Below are positions 1-8,502 of a stretch of 34,362 nucleotides of DNA, in pieces. Both the position numbers and the translations under genes were made by a program. Source of the DNA: Campylobacteraceae bacterium (lineage in GTDB: Bacteria > Campylobacterota > Campylobacteria > Campylobacterales > Sulfurovaceae). The notes below the pieces were generated by a model, which saw only the letters and a list, made by a program, of their open reading frames with translations, was not told the origin of the DNA and did no database searches. The first letter of the stretch is position 1. Each line of letters opens with the position of its first letter. Where the stretch lies: the NCBI GenBank assembly GCA_026996165.1, contig JALWMP010000164.1:1-34362 (forward strand), given 5' to 3'.

Positions 1-86
1 TCATCTTGTAGCCATTTTAAAATAATACTTGTATCGAGTCCACCAGAGTACGCTAGTACTGCTTTTTTAATCTCTTTTTTTGCCAT
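1..86 (-). CDS. argG: Argininosuccinate synthase, N-terminal fragment
   Basis: Only the first 28 codons lie in the window; the gene runs off the left edge. The reverse strand starts with ATG at 86 and reads [20 protein letters not shown] followed by IILKWLQD. The SGGLDTS stretch is the ATP-pyrophosphatase loop that binds ATP in argininosuccinate synthase, which joins citrulline and aspartate in arginine synthesis. The N-terminal wording is close to that of other bacterial ArgG proteins. The identity is strong although the fragment is short, because this loop and its context are distinctive for the family. Confidence 0.88.
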   Translation of the reverse strand, partial: MAKKEIKKAVLAYSGGLDTSIILKWLQD

Positions 87-133
87 AATATCACCTAATA
101 AAAATTTGGTGAGATTTTAGCATATTTAGTTGT

Positions 134-787
134 TTAGTTTGCTGTATTTATAAACATAGGTTGTTCCATAAAGTTTTCAGTAATAGGAATTTTTAAAGAC
201 ATGCCATTTCTAATTTGATAGTCTCTATCTATCTTATTTTGGTTTGCCATATAGATTTTTTCATACTCTTGGCTATCACCATAATATTTTAGTGCAAGGT
301 CATAGATATTAAGGTCATTGTCAACAGTGATTTGAATCCATTTTTTAGGAGTCTCTTCCTCCTTTTCAATAGTTGATGCTACTATGGGTCGATTCTCTTG
401 AGATAACTTCTGTTTAAGTGATATAATTATTTTTTTCTTCTGTGAAAGTTGTTTTTTTAGTAAAGAGAGTTCCTCTTGAAGCTCTTTGATTTTTCTATTT
501 TTACTATTAATCTGTCTCATTTTTAATTGTTGAATCTCATGCTCTTTTTCAGATTTATAGTGAGCAAAAGCATCTTTTAATGATGTGATTTTTTTTCTTA
601 AAGTTGTTAGTTCTTTATTTTTCTCTTTCTTATATATTTTCACTTTATATAAAATAGTTCTTAACTCATTTTCAATATCTTTTTTTGGAAAAAGTACTTG
701 GCAGTTTTTACAGTGATTATTATTAAAATCTTGTGTTTCAGCAAAAATAGAAATTAAGTAAAAAGTAATAAATATAAATAGTCTCAT
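134..787 (-). CDS. Secreted coiled-coil protein with C-terminal LysM domain
   Basis: This 217-residue protein has a hydrophobic N-terminal signal (about residues 1-16, ending near FAE). A Lys/Glu-rich heptad-like stretch follows (about 45-130), predicted as a long coiled coil. A LysM-like domain closes it (about 150-203), with an ITVDNDLNIYDLALKYYGD opening and an IRNGMSLKIPI ending. LysM domains bind the glycan backbone of peptidoglycan, so a periplasmic wall-associated role is inferred. C31 and C34 form a CxxC (NHCKNC) just after the signal. The gene sits 47 bases upstream of argG on the same strand. The start ATG has a GGA about 8 bases upstream. No specific gene name is recognised. Confidence 0.75.
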   Translation of the reverse strand: MRLFIFITFYLISIFAETQDFNNNHCKNCQVLFPKKDIENELRTILYKVKIYKKEKNKELTTLRKKITSLKDAFAHYKSEKEHEIQQLKMRQINSKNRKIKELQEELSLLKKQLSQKKKIIISLKQKLSQENRPIVASTIEKEEETPKKWIQITVDNDLNIYDLALKYYGDSQEYEKIYMANQNKIDRDYQIRNGMSLKIPITENFMEQPMFINTAN

Positions 788-899
788 ATAGTATCCAAAT
801 AAGTAATTTCTTGAAAAATATCATAATTTTACATAAAAAACAATTAAAATTAATATTTTATTTTGTAGAATCAATCTAATTATATTTGAGGAGAATAAG

Positions 900-1355
900 A
901 TGAAAATAGTAAAATTAATGATAATAATACCTCTACTTTTAAGTGCTGAAGTCGACATGAAAAAGAGTGTTTATGATGCTGCAAATGAGATGATAGAGTT
1001 TGATAATAAACTCAATAATATAATTGCTGAACATAATAAATATGATGATGAAGATTTAAAAGAGATGCGTAAAAATGATATATCTATTGAAGATTTTGAA
1101 GATACACCTACTGGTTATGAACTCAATCAAAAGATAGAAGATGCAAACAATACAAAAATAGATGTTGATGTTTTAGATGGTCTATTAACTATTACAACAG
1201 AGAAAAAGGTAAGAGTTAAAATTGATAATGGATATGAAACAACAATCACCTCTTCTAAAGTTTCGCTTTTTATTCCAAACGATGCTGATGAAAGTAAAAT
1301 AGAAAGTGATTATAGTAATGGTTTTTTAAAAATAACAATGCCAAAGAAAAAATAA
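900..1355 (+). CDS. Secreted Hsp20/alpha-crystallin-like protein
   Basis: This protein of 151 residues starts at an ATG with GGAG about 7 bases upstream. The first 16 residues (MKIVKLMIIIPLLLSA) look like a signal peptide. Residues about 20-90 are acidic and helical with no recognised domain. The last 60 residues resemble the end of an alpha-crystallin domain: a VDVLDGLLTITTEKK strand pair, then IPNDADESKI, then a YSNGFLKITMPKKK ending that matches the usual Hsp20 closing strand. Small heat-shock proteins are normally cytoplasmic holdases; a signal peptide suggests a periplasmic relative. The domain is short, so the fold call is moderate. It lies just upstream of, and on the same strand as, the first repeat/peptidoglycan-binding protein. 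Confidence 0.6.
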   Translation: MKIVKLMIIIPLLLSAEVDMKKSVYDAANEMIEFDNKLNNIIAEHNKYDDEDLKEMRKNDISIEDFEDTPTGYELNQKIEDANNTKIDVDVLDGLLTITTEKKVRVKIDNGYETTITSSKVSLFIPNDADESKIESDYSNGFLKITMPKKK

Positions 1356-1423
1356 TCTAAAAAACTCTTTATTTTTAATAAAATATGTTAAAATATATTT
1401 AATATAATTATATGGAGGAATTA

Positions 1424-2815
1424 ATGAATCAGAGTATTATTTTATGTTCTATACTACTTATAATCTCATCTTCAATGCTAAATGCAGAAGATGAAATGCC
1501 AATAGATGCTAAACCAGGACAGTGTTTTACAAAGTCATTCTATCCTCCTAAAGTTACAAAAACAACTAAAATTAAATCAACAAAAAGAGTTGTTGTAAGA
1601 GATTCTAGTATTAAGTATGAAGTTGTACCTCCTAAATATACTTGGGAGTTAAAACGTGTTAAAGTAAGTGATGGAACTCAAAAAATTGTGACTACTCCAG
1701 CCATATATAAAACAGTTTATGAACATATTTTAGTTGAACCCTCTTCTAAAATATGGAGACAAGGTAACTCTCAATATTCACCAAAAGCTTTCTCTTCTTG
1801 TGTTGAGTCAGCAAAATTATCAGGTATGGATATTGACAATGCAAGTGTTGGAACTTGTTTTTATGAGCATCTTATACCTGCAAAGTATGAGAATGTAACA
1901 TCAAAAATTTTATTGGCAGAAGCGAGTGAACGATATATTGTTACTCCTGCAACTTATAGAACAGTAGCAAAAAAAATTATTACAGATAGTACAACAGCTA
2001 AGCTAATCCCCTCTGTAGCTAAATATAAAAAAGTAAAAGCAAAAGTAGAGGTAGAACCAGCACGAACGGAGTGGAGAAAAACAGTTTGTAATAACAGAGG
2101 GTGTAACCAGTCTGAAGTTATCTGTTTAGTAGAAGTTCCTACTACTTATAAAAGAATTACTAAACGTATTGTGTTAGAACCAGCTGTTAAAAAAACTATC
2201 TCTATTAAGCCAAAATTTAAGATTTTTTATACACAGGAACTATTAACACCAGCAACTCAAAAAAAGATACCAATTCCTGCAAAATATCAAACTATTGTGC
2301 AGAAAAAAAGAGTCTCAAAAGCAAAGCATTACTGGACAGATGTTTCTGGAGAAAATGCAACAACAAGATACCGCTTGGAGTGTAATAAAATCTGTTTAGT
2401 TGAGACTCCTGCTAAATATAAAAGTGTAGCTAAACAAGTTGTTGTAACACCTGCAAGTAGTAAAAAAATAATAACTCCTCCTATATATAAAACCGTTAAA
2501 GTTAAAAAGATAGAGAAGAAAGCAAGTTTTAAAAAAGTGGTTATTCCTGCTGAATATATTACTGTACGAACAGAGAGAGAACGAACTAAAGGCTTTGCAA
2601 AATGGATGCCAATGGTTTGTGAAGAGATGATGACACCTAAATTGATTAGAAAGATTCAAAGAGCATTAGCCTTTCAAGGTTTTTACAATGGTATCATAGA
2701 TGGACGAAAAAGTTTAGAACTAAAAAGGGCAGTTAGAGCATACCAAAGAGCTAAAGGGTTATCTGTGACCAATAAAATATCTATTGAGACAATGGAGGCT
2801 TTGAAAATATATTAG
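1424..2815 (+). CDS. Four-module secreted repeat protein with peptidoglycan-binding domain (paralogue A)
   Basis: Start chosen at the ATG at 1424, because a perfect GGAGG lies 5 bases before it; the in-frame ATG at 1412 overlaps that site. The product is 463 residues. A signal peptide (1-21, ending LNA) is followed by four modules, each opening with a Cys in a G-x-C or I-C-L-V-E context and closing with a Trp: C34-W111, C145-W217, C234-W304, C324-W394. Each module contains about three 22-residue sub-repeats of the form PAxYKxVxxKxxVxPA. Residues about 404-463 match a type 1 peptidoglycan-binding domain (IQRALAFQGFYNGIIDG, then AVRAYQRAKGL). A wall-anchored periplasmic role is inferred. A paralogue of the same architecture lies at 26906-28288. 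Its function is unknown. Confidence 0.8.
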   Translation: MNQSIILCSILLIISSSMLNAEDEMPIDAKPGQCFTKSFYPPKVTKTTKIKSTKRVVVRDSSIKYEVVPPKYTWELKRVKVSDGTQKIVTTPAIYKTVYEHILVEPSSKIWRQGNSQYSPKAFSSCVESAKLSGMDIDNASVGTCFYEHLIPAKYENVTSKILLAEASERYIVTPATYRTVAKKIITDSTTAKLIPSVAKYKKVKAKVEVEPARTEWRKTVCNNRGCNQSEVICLVEVPTTYKRITKRIVLEPAVKKTISIKPKFKIFYTQELLTPATQKKIPIPAKYQTIVQKKRVSKAKHYWTDVSGENATTRYRLECNKICLVETPAKYKSVAKQVVVTPASSKKIITPPIYKTVKVKKIEKKASFKKVVIPAEYITVRTERERTKGFAKWMPMVCEEMMTPKLIRKIQRALAFQGFYNGIIDGRKSLELKRAVRAYQRAKGLSVTNKISIETMEALKIY

Positions 2816-2837
2816 ATTTTAATATCAATAAAAATTA

Positions 2838-3788
2838 TCATTTAGCCCTATTAATATTTCTCAAATGTTCCTGATAAGAACTAGTAAAGTCATGTACTCC
2901 TGATTTATTTTTCATAAAGTATAGGTACTCTGTCTGTTTAGGTTTAAGAGTAGCTAAAATAGCCTCTTTTGAAACAGAGCAGACAGGGTAGGGTGGTAAC
3001 CCTCTATGAAGATATGTATTAAATCCACTCTTATCTGTTTTTATACGTTTTGGGGTTACTTTGATATGAGAGTATTTACCATAGTTAAGTGTACCATCCA
3101 TCTGAAGAGCCATACCAATTTTTAAGCGATTGTAGATTACAGAAGCTATAATAGGCATCTCCTCTTTGTTTGCAGCCTCTTTTTGAATAATAGAAGCGAT
3201 GGTTAAAACTTTGTTCCACTCTTTTTTATTGTACTCTTTTAGATATTTTTTAGATAGTTTCTGATACTCCGTTTCACTCTGTCTAACTAAAATTTTGATT
3301 AGTTTTTTCTCATCTATATCTTTAGGTAAGTGGTAGGTCTCTGGAAGAATTCCAGCCTCTTTGTAGCTTGATAGCTCATCATAAGCTCTATTTAATTTTT
3401 TAACATCTAAAGCTTGATTTTTTGCTAACTCCTCTAAAAATATAACTTTTGTCTCTCCAGGTATTAAAGTAACAACATCAACAGCCTCTTTTGCACTACT
3501 TAATTTTTTTAAAAAGGCTATACGACTCATCTCTTTTCCACCAATAAGAAGTGTCCCACTTTTAGGTGAATCAAGTAGATATGCTAGAAGATATGTATCA
3601 AGAACAGTTAGTTTATATCCCTGCTTTTTTAGATGCTCAACAACCTTGGTAACAGAGCCTTTTGGCAATACAACTTTTTTTGTTGTTTTAATAGGCATAG
3701 AGAAGTAGAATATAAATGCAATAACTATAAAAAGAGTTATTGTTAACAAAAAGGATATAAGTTTTGATAAAATATTTATAGATTTCAT
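2838..3788 (-). CDS. mltG: Endolytic murein transglycosylase MltG
   Basis: MltG (YceG-like) cuts nascent glycan strands at the inner membrane and helps set peptidoglycan strand length. The 316-residue product has one N-terminal membrane anchor (about 9-31) and a large periplasmic domain. The catalytic region IASIIQKEAANKEEM carries the presumed catalytic Glu near residue 204, followed by IIASVIYNRLKIGMALQMDGT and YLHRGLPPYPVCSVS, all typical of the family. I start it at the ATG at 3788; a TTG two codons upstream (3794) is possible, and neither has a strong ribosome binding site. It is last in the minus-strand series behind pqiC, 34 bases away, and is probably co-transcribed with it. Confidence 0.93.
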   Translation of the reverse strand: MKSINILSKLISFLLTITLFIVIAFIFYFSMPIKTTKKVVLPKGSVTKVVEHLKKQGYKLTVLDTYLLAYLLDSPKSGTLLIGGKEMSRIAFLKKLSSAKEAVDVVTLIPGETKVIFLEELAKNQALDVKKLNRAYDELSSYKEAGILPETYHLPKDIDEKKLIKILVRQSETEYQKLSKKYLKEYNKKEWNKVLTIASIIQKEAANKEEMPIIASVIYNRLKIGMALQMDGTLNYGKYSHIKVTPKRIKTDKSGFNTYLHRGLPPYPVCSVSKEAILATLKPKQTEYLYFMKNKSGVHDFTSSYQEHLRNINRAK

Positions 3789-3822
3789 AATCAATTATAC
3801 TCATTTAGTTTTTGAACTAAGC

Positions 3823-4374
3823 TTATTTGATGATTTTACTTTTTATCTCTTCTAAGAGTTGAATATAGGCTCTCTCCATAGACTCCATCATGCTATCAAT
3901 TCCTACACCTGTCTTTACTTTGGTAGAAAATAGTTTGTTAATAGATTTTTTTGTCTTGTAGTTATAAATTTTATAGTCAGCATCTAAATATACATTGTCT
4001 TTATAGGCTATAAAACGTTTAATAGTAACTTCTACTCTTTTATCTGCTTTTTGATTTGCGTTCCATGGGTAGAGGTGAACATTTGGATTATTTAGCGATT
4101 TTTGAAGATAACTAATTAATACATTAGTTAATCTTTTTTTCATAGGAGTTAGCCACTGAGCTTCTTTAAGTAGTTCTACTTGGTATGGAGTAACTTGTCT
4201 AACTAAAACTAGGTCTTGTAGATACTTAGGAACATTAACTGTAACCACATCAATAGGTTTTGTATAGGTTAGATTTTGAGAAATCTTTAAATTGTTCCCA
4301 AGAGTATAGTATTTTTTTGAACTACATCCTATGAACATAATAAGTAGAAAGAGTAGTGGTAGTAATCTTTTCAT
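3823..4374 (-). CDS. pqiC: PqiC-like outer-membrane lipoprotein (ABC transport auxiliary family)
   Basis: The 183-residue product begins with a lipoprotein signal, MKRLLPLLFLLIMFIGC, giving a lipidated Cys at 17 followed by SSKKYYTLG. The YYTLG start of the mature chain and the later VNVPKYLQDLVLVRQ stretch are typical of the auxiliary lipoprotein family that includes PqiC/YmbA. In Escherichia coli PqiC sits in the outer membrane and contacts the PqiB tunnel. Its ATG shares one base with the pqiB stop codon (TAATG), so translational coupling is expected. The name is assigned from domain plus operon context. Confidence 0.85.
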   Translation of the reverse strand: MKRLLPLLFLLIMFIGCSSKKYYTLGNNLKISQNLTYTKPIDVVTVNVPKYLQDLVLVRQVTPYQVELLKEAQWLTPMKKRLTNVLISYLQKSLNNPNVHLYPWNANQKADKRVEVTIKRFIAYKDNVYLDADYKIYNYKTKKSINKLFSTKVKTGVGIDSMMESMERAYIQLLEEIKSKIIK

Positions 4375-6062
4375 TAATCATCTCCTAAAATAAGTGCGTT
4401 TGGTTTCTTTTCAAGTTTTAGACTAATTCTTCCAACTGATTCAGCTGTAATTGCTAACTCACGTAGAGTTAGGGATAGTTCTGAAGCAAATTTTGAGTCG
4501 GCACTATAATCACTACTAAGTTTTTGAATTTTTTGTAGAGTTATGGTTAACTCTTGCATAGTTTGACTTAACTCTGTAGGTAGATTTTGAAATGACTCTT
4601 TACGAGTAAGTTTATTTAGATTTGATGCACTTTTATTAAAGTTTCTTATCAACTTATTAAGATTGTTAGTGGTTTTTCTTAAATCTTTTAAAAGATTTTT
4701 AAGAGGAGCATTGTTCTCTTTAAGTAGTTTATTTGCAGATATAAGTAGATTTTCTAAAGGTAATTTTTCTAGCTTTTGAATAAGCTTTTGTGTATCGTTT
4801 AATATGTTAGAGGTTGCAACTTTTTGTATTGTTGGAAAGTAATCAAACTGTTTAGTTTTTATAATAGTAGCTGTTTTGTTATTGTCAAAGATAAGATTAA
4901 TATAGTCTGAACCTATCATAGGAATAGTAGATTCTAGTGATGCCTTCAATCCCTCTTTTACTAATTGCTCTATAACTTCTTTTCCATTGTTCTTCTCTTT
5001 TGATGTTGTAAAGATTTTAGTATGAATAAGTGCATATACTACAGATTCTACTCTATGTGAAGTTTTAGAGAAGTGACTATTGATGTCAGTTACATAACCT
5101 ACTTGAAATCCATTAAACTCCACTGGTGAACCTATTTCTAACTTATTGATTGTTTTTGAAAATTTAAAGGCATAAACTCTATCATTGAAAATTTGTCGTA
5201 GATGTTTAGACTTCATTTCAGAAAGATTTTTATATAGAGGAAAGATATGTCTCTGTTTTGTTTGATTATACTCTTTACCTATACTTTGTATGGGTGTATA
5301 TATAGAGATACCACCATGAATAATTTGAGATAGAGAAGCAATACTCATATCAAGTTTTCCTTTTGAGAAGTCTATATTAACACTACTATTGGTGTAGAAC
5401 TGACTTTTATTATTAACGTAAGAGACATATTTCTCTTTAACAAAAATGGTAAAATTAACCTTTTTCCCATCAGGAGATATAGCAACTCGTTCCACTCTAC
5501 CAACCTTTATCATACGGTAGTAGACATATGAACCCTCTACAATGTTATTGGAGTTTGGTGCAGATAATATATAGTATTTTCCAGCTGCATCTTTGTCAAT
5601 ATAGGGTTTCTCTAGTCCTACAAATTTTAGTTTTGTTTTTTTCTCTTTTACACCATATAGTTCGATATATGCTCCAGATAAAATGGTATCTAGCCCAGAG
5701 ATACCATGAGAGCCTACATCAGCATGAACAATCCAAAATTTTGCTTTTTCATTAAGATATTGAGAGACCTCTTTGTTAACTTTTACTTGTACTGTTACAC
5801 CATCTCCATCTTTTGAGAGAGATATTTTTGACACTATTCCAATATTGACATTACGTAGTTTTAAATGACTTTGATTAGCTATAAGACCAGCATTCTCTTT
5901 AAATGTAATTTCAATGGTTGGTCCAATTTTAGAGTAGTATTGGTATGCTAACCAAAGAGCAATGGTCATAGCAATAATAGGAACTAACCAAATGGTAGTA
6001 AGAATTTGTACTCCTTTTGATTTTTTGATTTTAGGAGTGTTGTACTTTTTATGGTTTAGCAT
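4374..6062 (-). CDS. pqiB: PqiB: MCE-domain intermembrane lipid transport tunnel
   Basis: In Escherichia coli PqiB forms a periplasm-spanning hexameric tube of stacked MCE rings for lipid transport. This 562-residue product has an N-terminal membrane anchor (about 17-40), three MCE-like segments (about 45-135, 150-250 and 280-395; the first contains GLIANQSHLKLRNVNIGIV) and a long Leu/Asn-rich helical C-terminal region (about 410-540) matching the needle of PqiB. Start chosen at the ATG at 6062, which overlaps the end of the upstream pqiA gene by 14 bases and has AAGGAA upstream. A TTG at 6104 would extend it by 14 residues with no ribosome binding site. Confidence 0.9.
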   Translation of the reverse strand: MLNHKKYNTPKIKKSKGVQILTTIWLVPIIAMTIALWLAYQYYSKIGPTIEITFKENAGLIANQSHLKLRNVNIGIVSKISLSKDGDGVTVQVKVNKEVSQYLNEKAKFWIVHADVGSHGISGLDTILSGAYIELYGVKEKKTKLKFVGLEKPYIDKDAAGKYYILSAPNSNNIVEGSYVYYRMIKVGRVERVAISPDGKKVNFTIFVKEKYVSYVNNKSQFYTNSSVNIDFSKGKLDMSIASLSQIIHGGISIYTPIQSIGKEYNQTKQRHIFPLYKNLSEMKSKHLRQIFNDRVYAFKFSKTINKLEIGSPVEFNGFQVGYVTDINSHFSKTSHRVESVVYALIHTKIFTTSKEKNNGKEVIEQLVKEGLKASLESTIPMIGSDYINLIFDNNKTATIIKTKQFDYFPTIQKVATSNILNDTQKLIQKLEKLPLENLLISANKLLKENNAPLKNLLKDLRKTTNNLNKLIRNFNKSASNLNKLTRKESFQNLPTELSQTMQELTITLQKIQKLSSDYSADSKFASELSLTLRELAITAESVGRISLKLEKKPNALILGDD

Positions 6063-6663
6063 TAGAACGGTTTCCTTTTCGGTGTTTAATAAGCCTTGGG
6101 TCAAAAGATAAAGCAGACATCATTGTAAAAAATACCATTAGTCCAAAGGCAGTAGCCCCATCTCCAGGATAGATTTGTATTCCTGAGAAATGAATAAGGA
6201 CAGATAGAATAATAACTACAAAAACATCTACCATTGACCACGGTCCAATTACTTCTGTAATATAGAAGAGTTTATGTTTATCTATTTTTGAAGAGTTTAA
6301 ATTGTATTTTGTAGAGATGAGCAAATATATAATAAGTATAAATTTTAGTAGAGGTACAAAAACAGAAGCAAGTAGAATAATAAGTGCAATAGGGTAAGAA
6401 CCAGCTTCCCAAAGGTGAATAATACCTCCAATAATAGTATTTGTAGTAGTTTTGCCAAACTGTTTAGATATAAGAATAGGGTATATATTTGCAGGAATAT
6501 AAAAAATAATGGCTGTAATTAAAAAGGCTAATGTCTTGTGATATGAGATTTTTAAGTCTTGAACTATTTTCTCATGGCATCGTCTACATTTTGTATTTTT
6601 ATCATTAACATAGTTGACTGCTTCACAGATGTGACAACGTATATATTCAAACTCTCTATTCAT
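6049..6663 (-). CDS. pqiA: PqiA half-protein, second unit
   Basis: This 204-residue membrane protein of the paraquat-inducible A family has a zinc-ribbon-like start with C10, C13, C26 and C29, then about four membrane segments (near 45-65, 85-120, 135-160, 165-190). PqiA is the inner-membrane partner of PqiB in lipid transport. E. coli PqiA is about 417 residues and contains two such units; here each unit is its own gene. The conserved GPWSMVDVFVV motif corresponds to RPWSMVDIFFI in the neighbouring unit. Its start codon overlaps the stop of the upstream unit by 8 bases. Confidence 0.85.
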   Translation of the reverse strand: MNREFEYIRCHICEAVNYVNDKNTKCRRCHEKIVQDLKISYHKTLAFLITAIIFYIPANIYPILISKQFGKTTTNTIIGGIIHLWEAGSYPIALIILLASVFVPLLKFILIIYLLISTKYNLNSSKIDKHKLFYITEVIGPWSMVDVFVVIILSVLIHFSGIQIYPGDGATAFGLMVFFTMMSALSFDPRLIKHRKGNRSNAKP

Positions 6664-7291
6664 CTATATGTCCATATATCTTTGTGTGTAAATCCCATAA
6701 TTCGTAAAAACTAATATTTTTTGTAATGATTATATCAAGAATAAGTGTAAATATAAGAGCTACAAAAGAGACTCCTAGTTCAATATAGGCATAATCAAAT
6801 AGTTTAACCATAGCAACTAAGAGAGAGATAAAGAATATATCTACCATACTCCAAGGGCGTATATGAGCTAATAGTATTAGTAGACGATGTGTTAGATAAG
6901 CACCTTTTTTAAGTTTCATAAGTATTAGTAAAATAAGCATTGAAAATATAATTGTGATAGGAAATATAAAAATTAAAAATATAAACATAATTCCTACAAT
7001 ATATTGATGTTGTTCTAAAATAACCATAAATAGAGCATAAAGAGTTAGGCTCTGTTCAAGTCCTTGAATATCAATAGTTACAATAGTAAACTTAAAAGCG
7101 ACAAATAAAGAGATGGCTGCTGAGATGACTAATGCTAATGTTTTATCAATAATATTTGGATTATTTTGGTAAAGAAGAATATCACATTTTGAACAGAATG
7201 CTTTTTTATTAGGAGGTAAAGGAACTCTTTTATGAAGAGTATGGCATTTTTTACAAATGATAAGGTTATCTAGCTCTTCTTCTGTTATCAT
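6656..7291 (-). CDS. pqiA: PqiA half-protein, first unit
   Basis: This 211-residue PqiA-family membrane protein is the upstream partner of the second unit. It has an N-terminal zinc-ribbon-like motif (C13, C16, C33, C36) and about four membrane segments, including the conserved RPWSMVDIFFISLLVAM region. Together the two genes reproduce the duplicated layout of a single full-length PqiA. A weak AAGG lies 11 bases before the ATG at 7291. It is the first gene of the pqi block; ychF ends 46 bases upstream on the same strand, so whether the block has its own promoter is unclear. Confidence 0.82.
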   Translation of the reverse strand: MITEEELDNLIICKKCHTLHKRVPLPPNKKAFCSKCDILLYQNNPNIIDKTLALVISAAISLFVAFKFTIVTIDIQGLEQSLTLYALFMVILEQHQYIVGIMFIFLIFIFPITIIFSMLILLILMKLKKGAYLTHRLLILLAHIRPWSMVDIFFISLLVAMVKLFDYAYIELGVSFVALIFTLILDIIITKNISFYELWDLHTKIYGHIDE

Positions 7292-7336
7292 CTGTTATTA
7301 TACCTTATAGAGACAAGGATTTACCTTGTCTTAGGA

Positions 7337-8440
7337 TTAAACATTAAATCTAAAGTGCATTATATCACCATCTTGCACAATATACTCTTTTCCCTCTAAT
7401 CTATTTTTACCTGCCTCTTTAGCACCTGCTTCACCACCAAACTCTATAAAGTCCTCATAAGAGATAACTTCAGCTCTAATAAACCCTTTTTCAAAGTCGT
7501 TGTGAATAACAGCTGCCGCTTTTGGTGCAGTTGTACCTTTTCTAATAGTCCATGCACGAACCTCTTTGACTCCTGCTGTAAAGTAAGACATAAGTCCAAG
7601 CTTGTCAAACCCTTTATGGATAATTTGGTCAAGCCCACTCTCTTCGACTCCAAGGTCATTTAACATCTCGTTACGCTCCTCATCGTCAAAGTCAACCATC
7701 TCCTCTTCCATCTTGGCACATAGTTTAATAACCTCAGAGTTTCTCTCACTTGCATACTCTTTGAGTTTAGTTACAAACTCATTGTCCTCTTCTAGGCTAT
7801 CTTCATCTACATTTGCACCATACATAATCTCTTTTGAAGTGAGTAGACGTAGGTCTTTGTTTATCTCTTTAAACTCATCACTATCGACACCATCAAAGGT
7901 AGAGACAGGTCTTCCCTCTGAGATATGTTCTAAAAGAGCCTCTGCAACAGCTAATTGTGCCTTTGCACTTTTGTCATTTCCACGAGCTTTTTTACTAAGT
8001 AGGGTAATACGCTTCTCAACGGCATCAAGGTCAGCAAAGAGTAGCTCTTGTTCTATAATCTCAACATCACGAATAGGGTCAATGCTTCCCTCAACATGAA
8101 CCACATTTGGGTCTTCAAAACATCTTACAATATGTAAAATAACCTCTGTTTCACGGATATTACTTAAAAACTTATTTCCTAAACCCTCTCCTTTACTAGC
8201 ACCCTTAACAAGACCTGCAATGTCAACAAAGTCTAAAGTAGAGTATTGAATTCTCTCTGGGTTTACAATTTTTGCTAACTCTTCAAGACGTTTATCAGGT
8301 ACAGGTACAACTGCTTTATTTGGTTCAATAGTACAGAAAGGGTAGTTTGCACTCTCTGCATTTTGTGCTTTAGTTAGGGCGTTAAATGTGGTTGATTTAC
8401 CTACGTTTGGTAATCCTACAAGTCCGATGCTTAATCCCAT
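7337..8440 (-). CDS. ychF: Redox-regulated ATPase YchF (OLA1/Obg family)
   Basis: YchF is a universal Obg-family ATPase that associates with ribosomes and is linked to oxidative stress responses. The 367-residue length is normal. Visible motifs are the P-loop GLPNVGKST (residues about 7-15), the G3 region DIAGLVKGASKGEGLGNKFL, YGANVDED in the position of the altered G4 motif, and a C-terminal TGS domain (about 280-367) containing YFTAGVKEVRAWTIRKGTTA and the closing IVQDGDIMHFRFNV. Start ATG at 8440 with AAGGAAT just upstream. This is a confident housekeeping assignment. Confidence 0.97.
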   Translation of the reverse strand: MGLSIGLVGLPNVGKSTTFNALTKAQNAESANYPFCTIEPNKAVVPVPDKRLEELAKIVNPERIQYSTLDFVDIAGLVKGASKGEGLGNKFLSNIRETEVILHIVRCFEDPNVVHVEGSIDPIRDVEIIEQELLFADLDAVEKRITLLSKKARGNDKSAKAQLAVAEALLEHISEGRPVSTFDGVDSDEFKEINKDLRLLTSKEIMYGANVDEDSLEEDNEFVTKLKEYASERNSEVIKLCAKMEEEMVDFDDEERNEMLNDLGVEESGLDQIIHKGFDKLGLMSYFTAGVKEVRAWTIRKGTTAPKAAAVIHNDFEKGFIRAEVISYEDFIEFGGEAGAKEAGKNRLEGKEYIVQDGDIMHFRFNV

Positions 8441-8502
8441 AATATTCCTTAGTTAAAATAGTTATGGAATTTTAGCTAAATATTGGTGAAAGGGGGATTA
8501 TC

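Noticed and set aside
1403-1408. Perfect TATAAT just upstream of repeat protein A.
   Set aside because: A start of transcription about 7 bases later would cut into the GGAGG site used for translation from 1424, so it is unlikely to be this gene's promoter.
1412-1423. ATG at 1412 as the start of repeat protein A.
   Set aside because: It overlaps the GGAGG ribosome binding site of the ATG at 1424, which gives a proper signal peptide.
1500-2600. Possible DNA tandem repeats inside the repeat-protein genes.
   Set aside because: The periodicity is in the protein. Nucleotide sequence varies between units, so these are not DNA repeats or a CRISPR array.
7602-8099. A 165-codon plus-strand frame inside ychF.
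   Set aside because: It is a Ser-rich shadow of a highly conserved gene on the other strand, with no ribosome binding site or domain.
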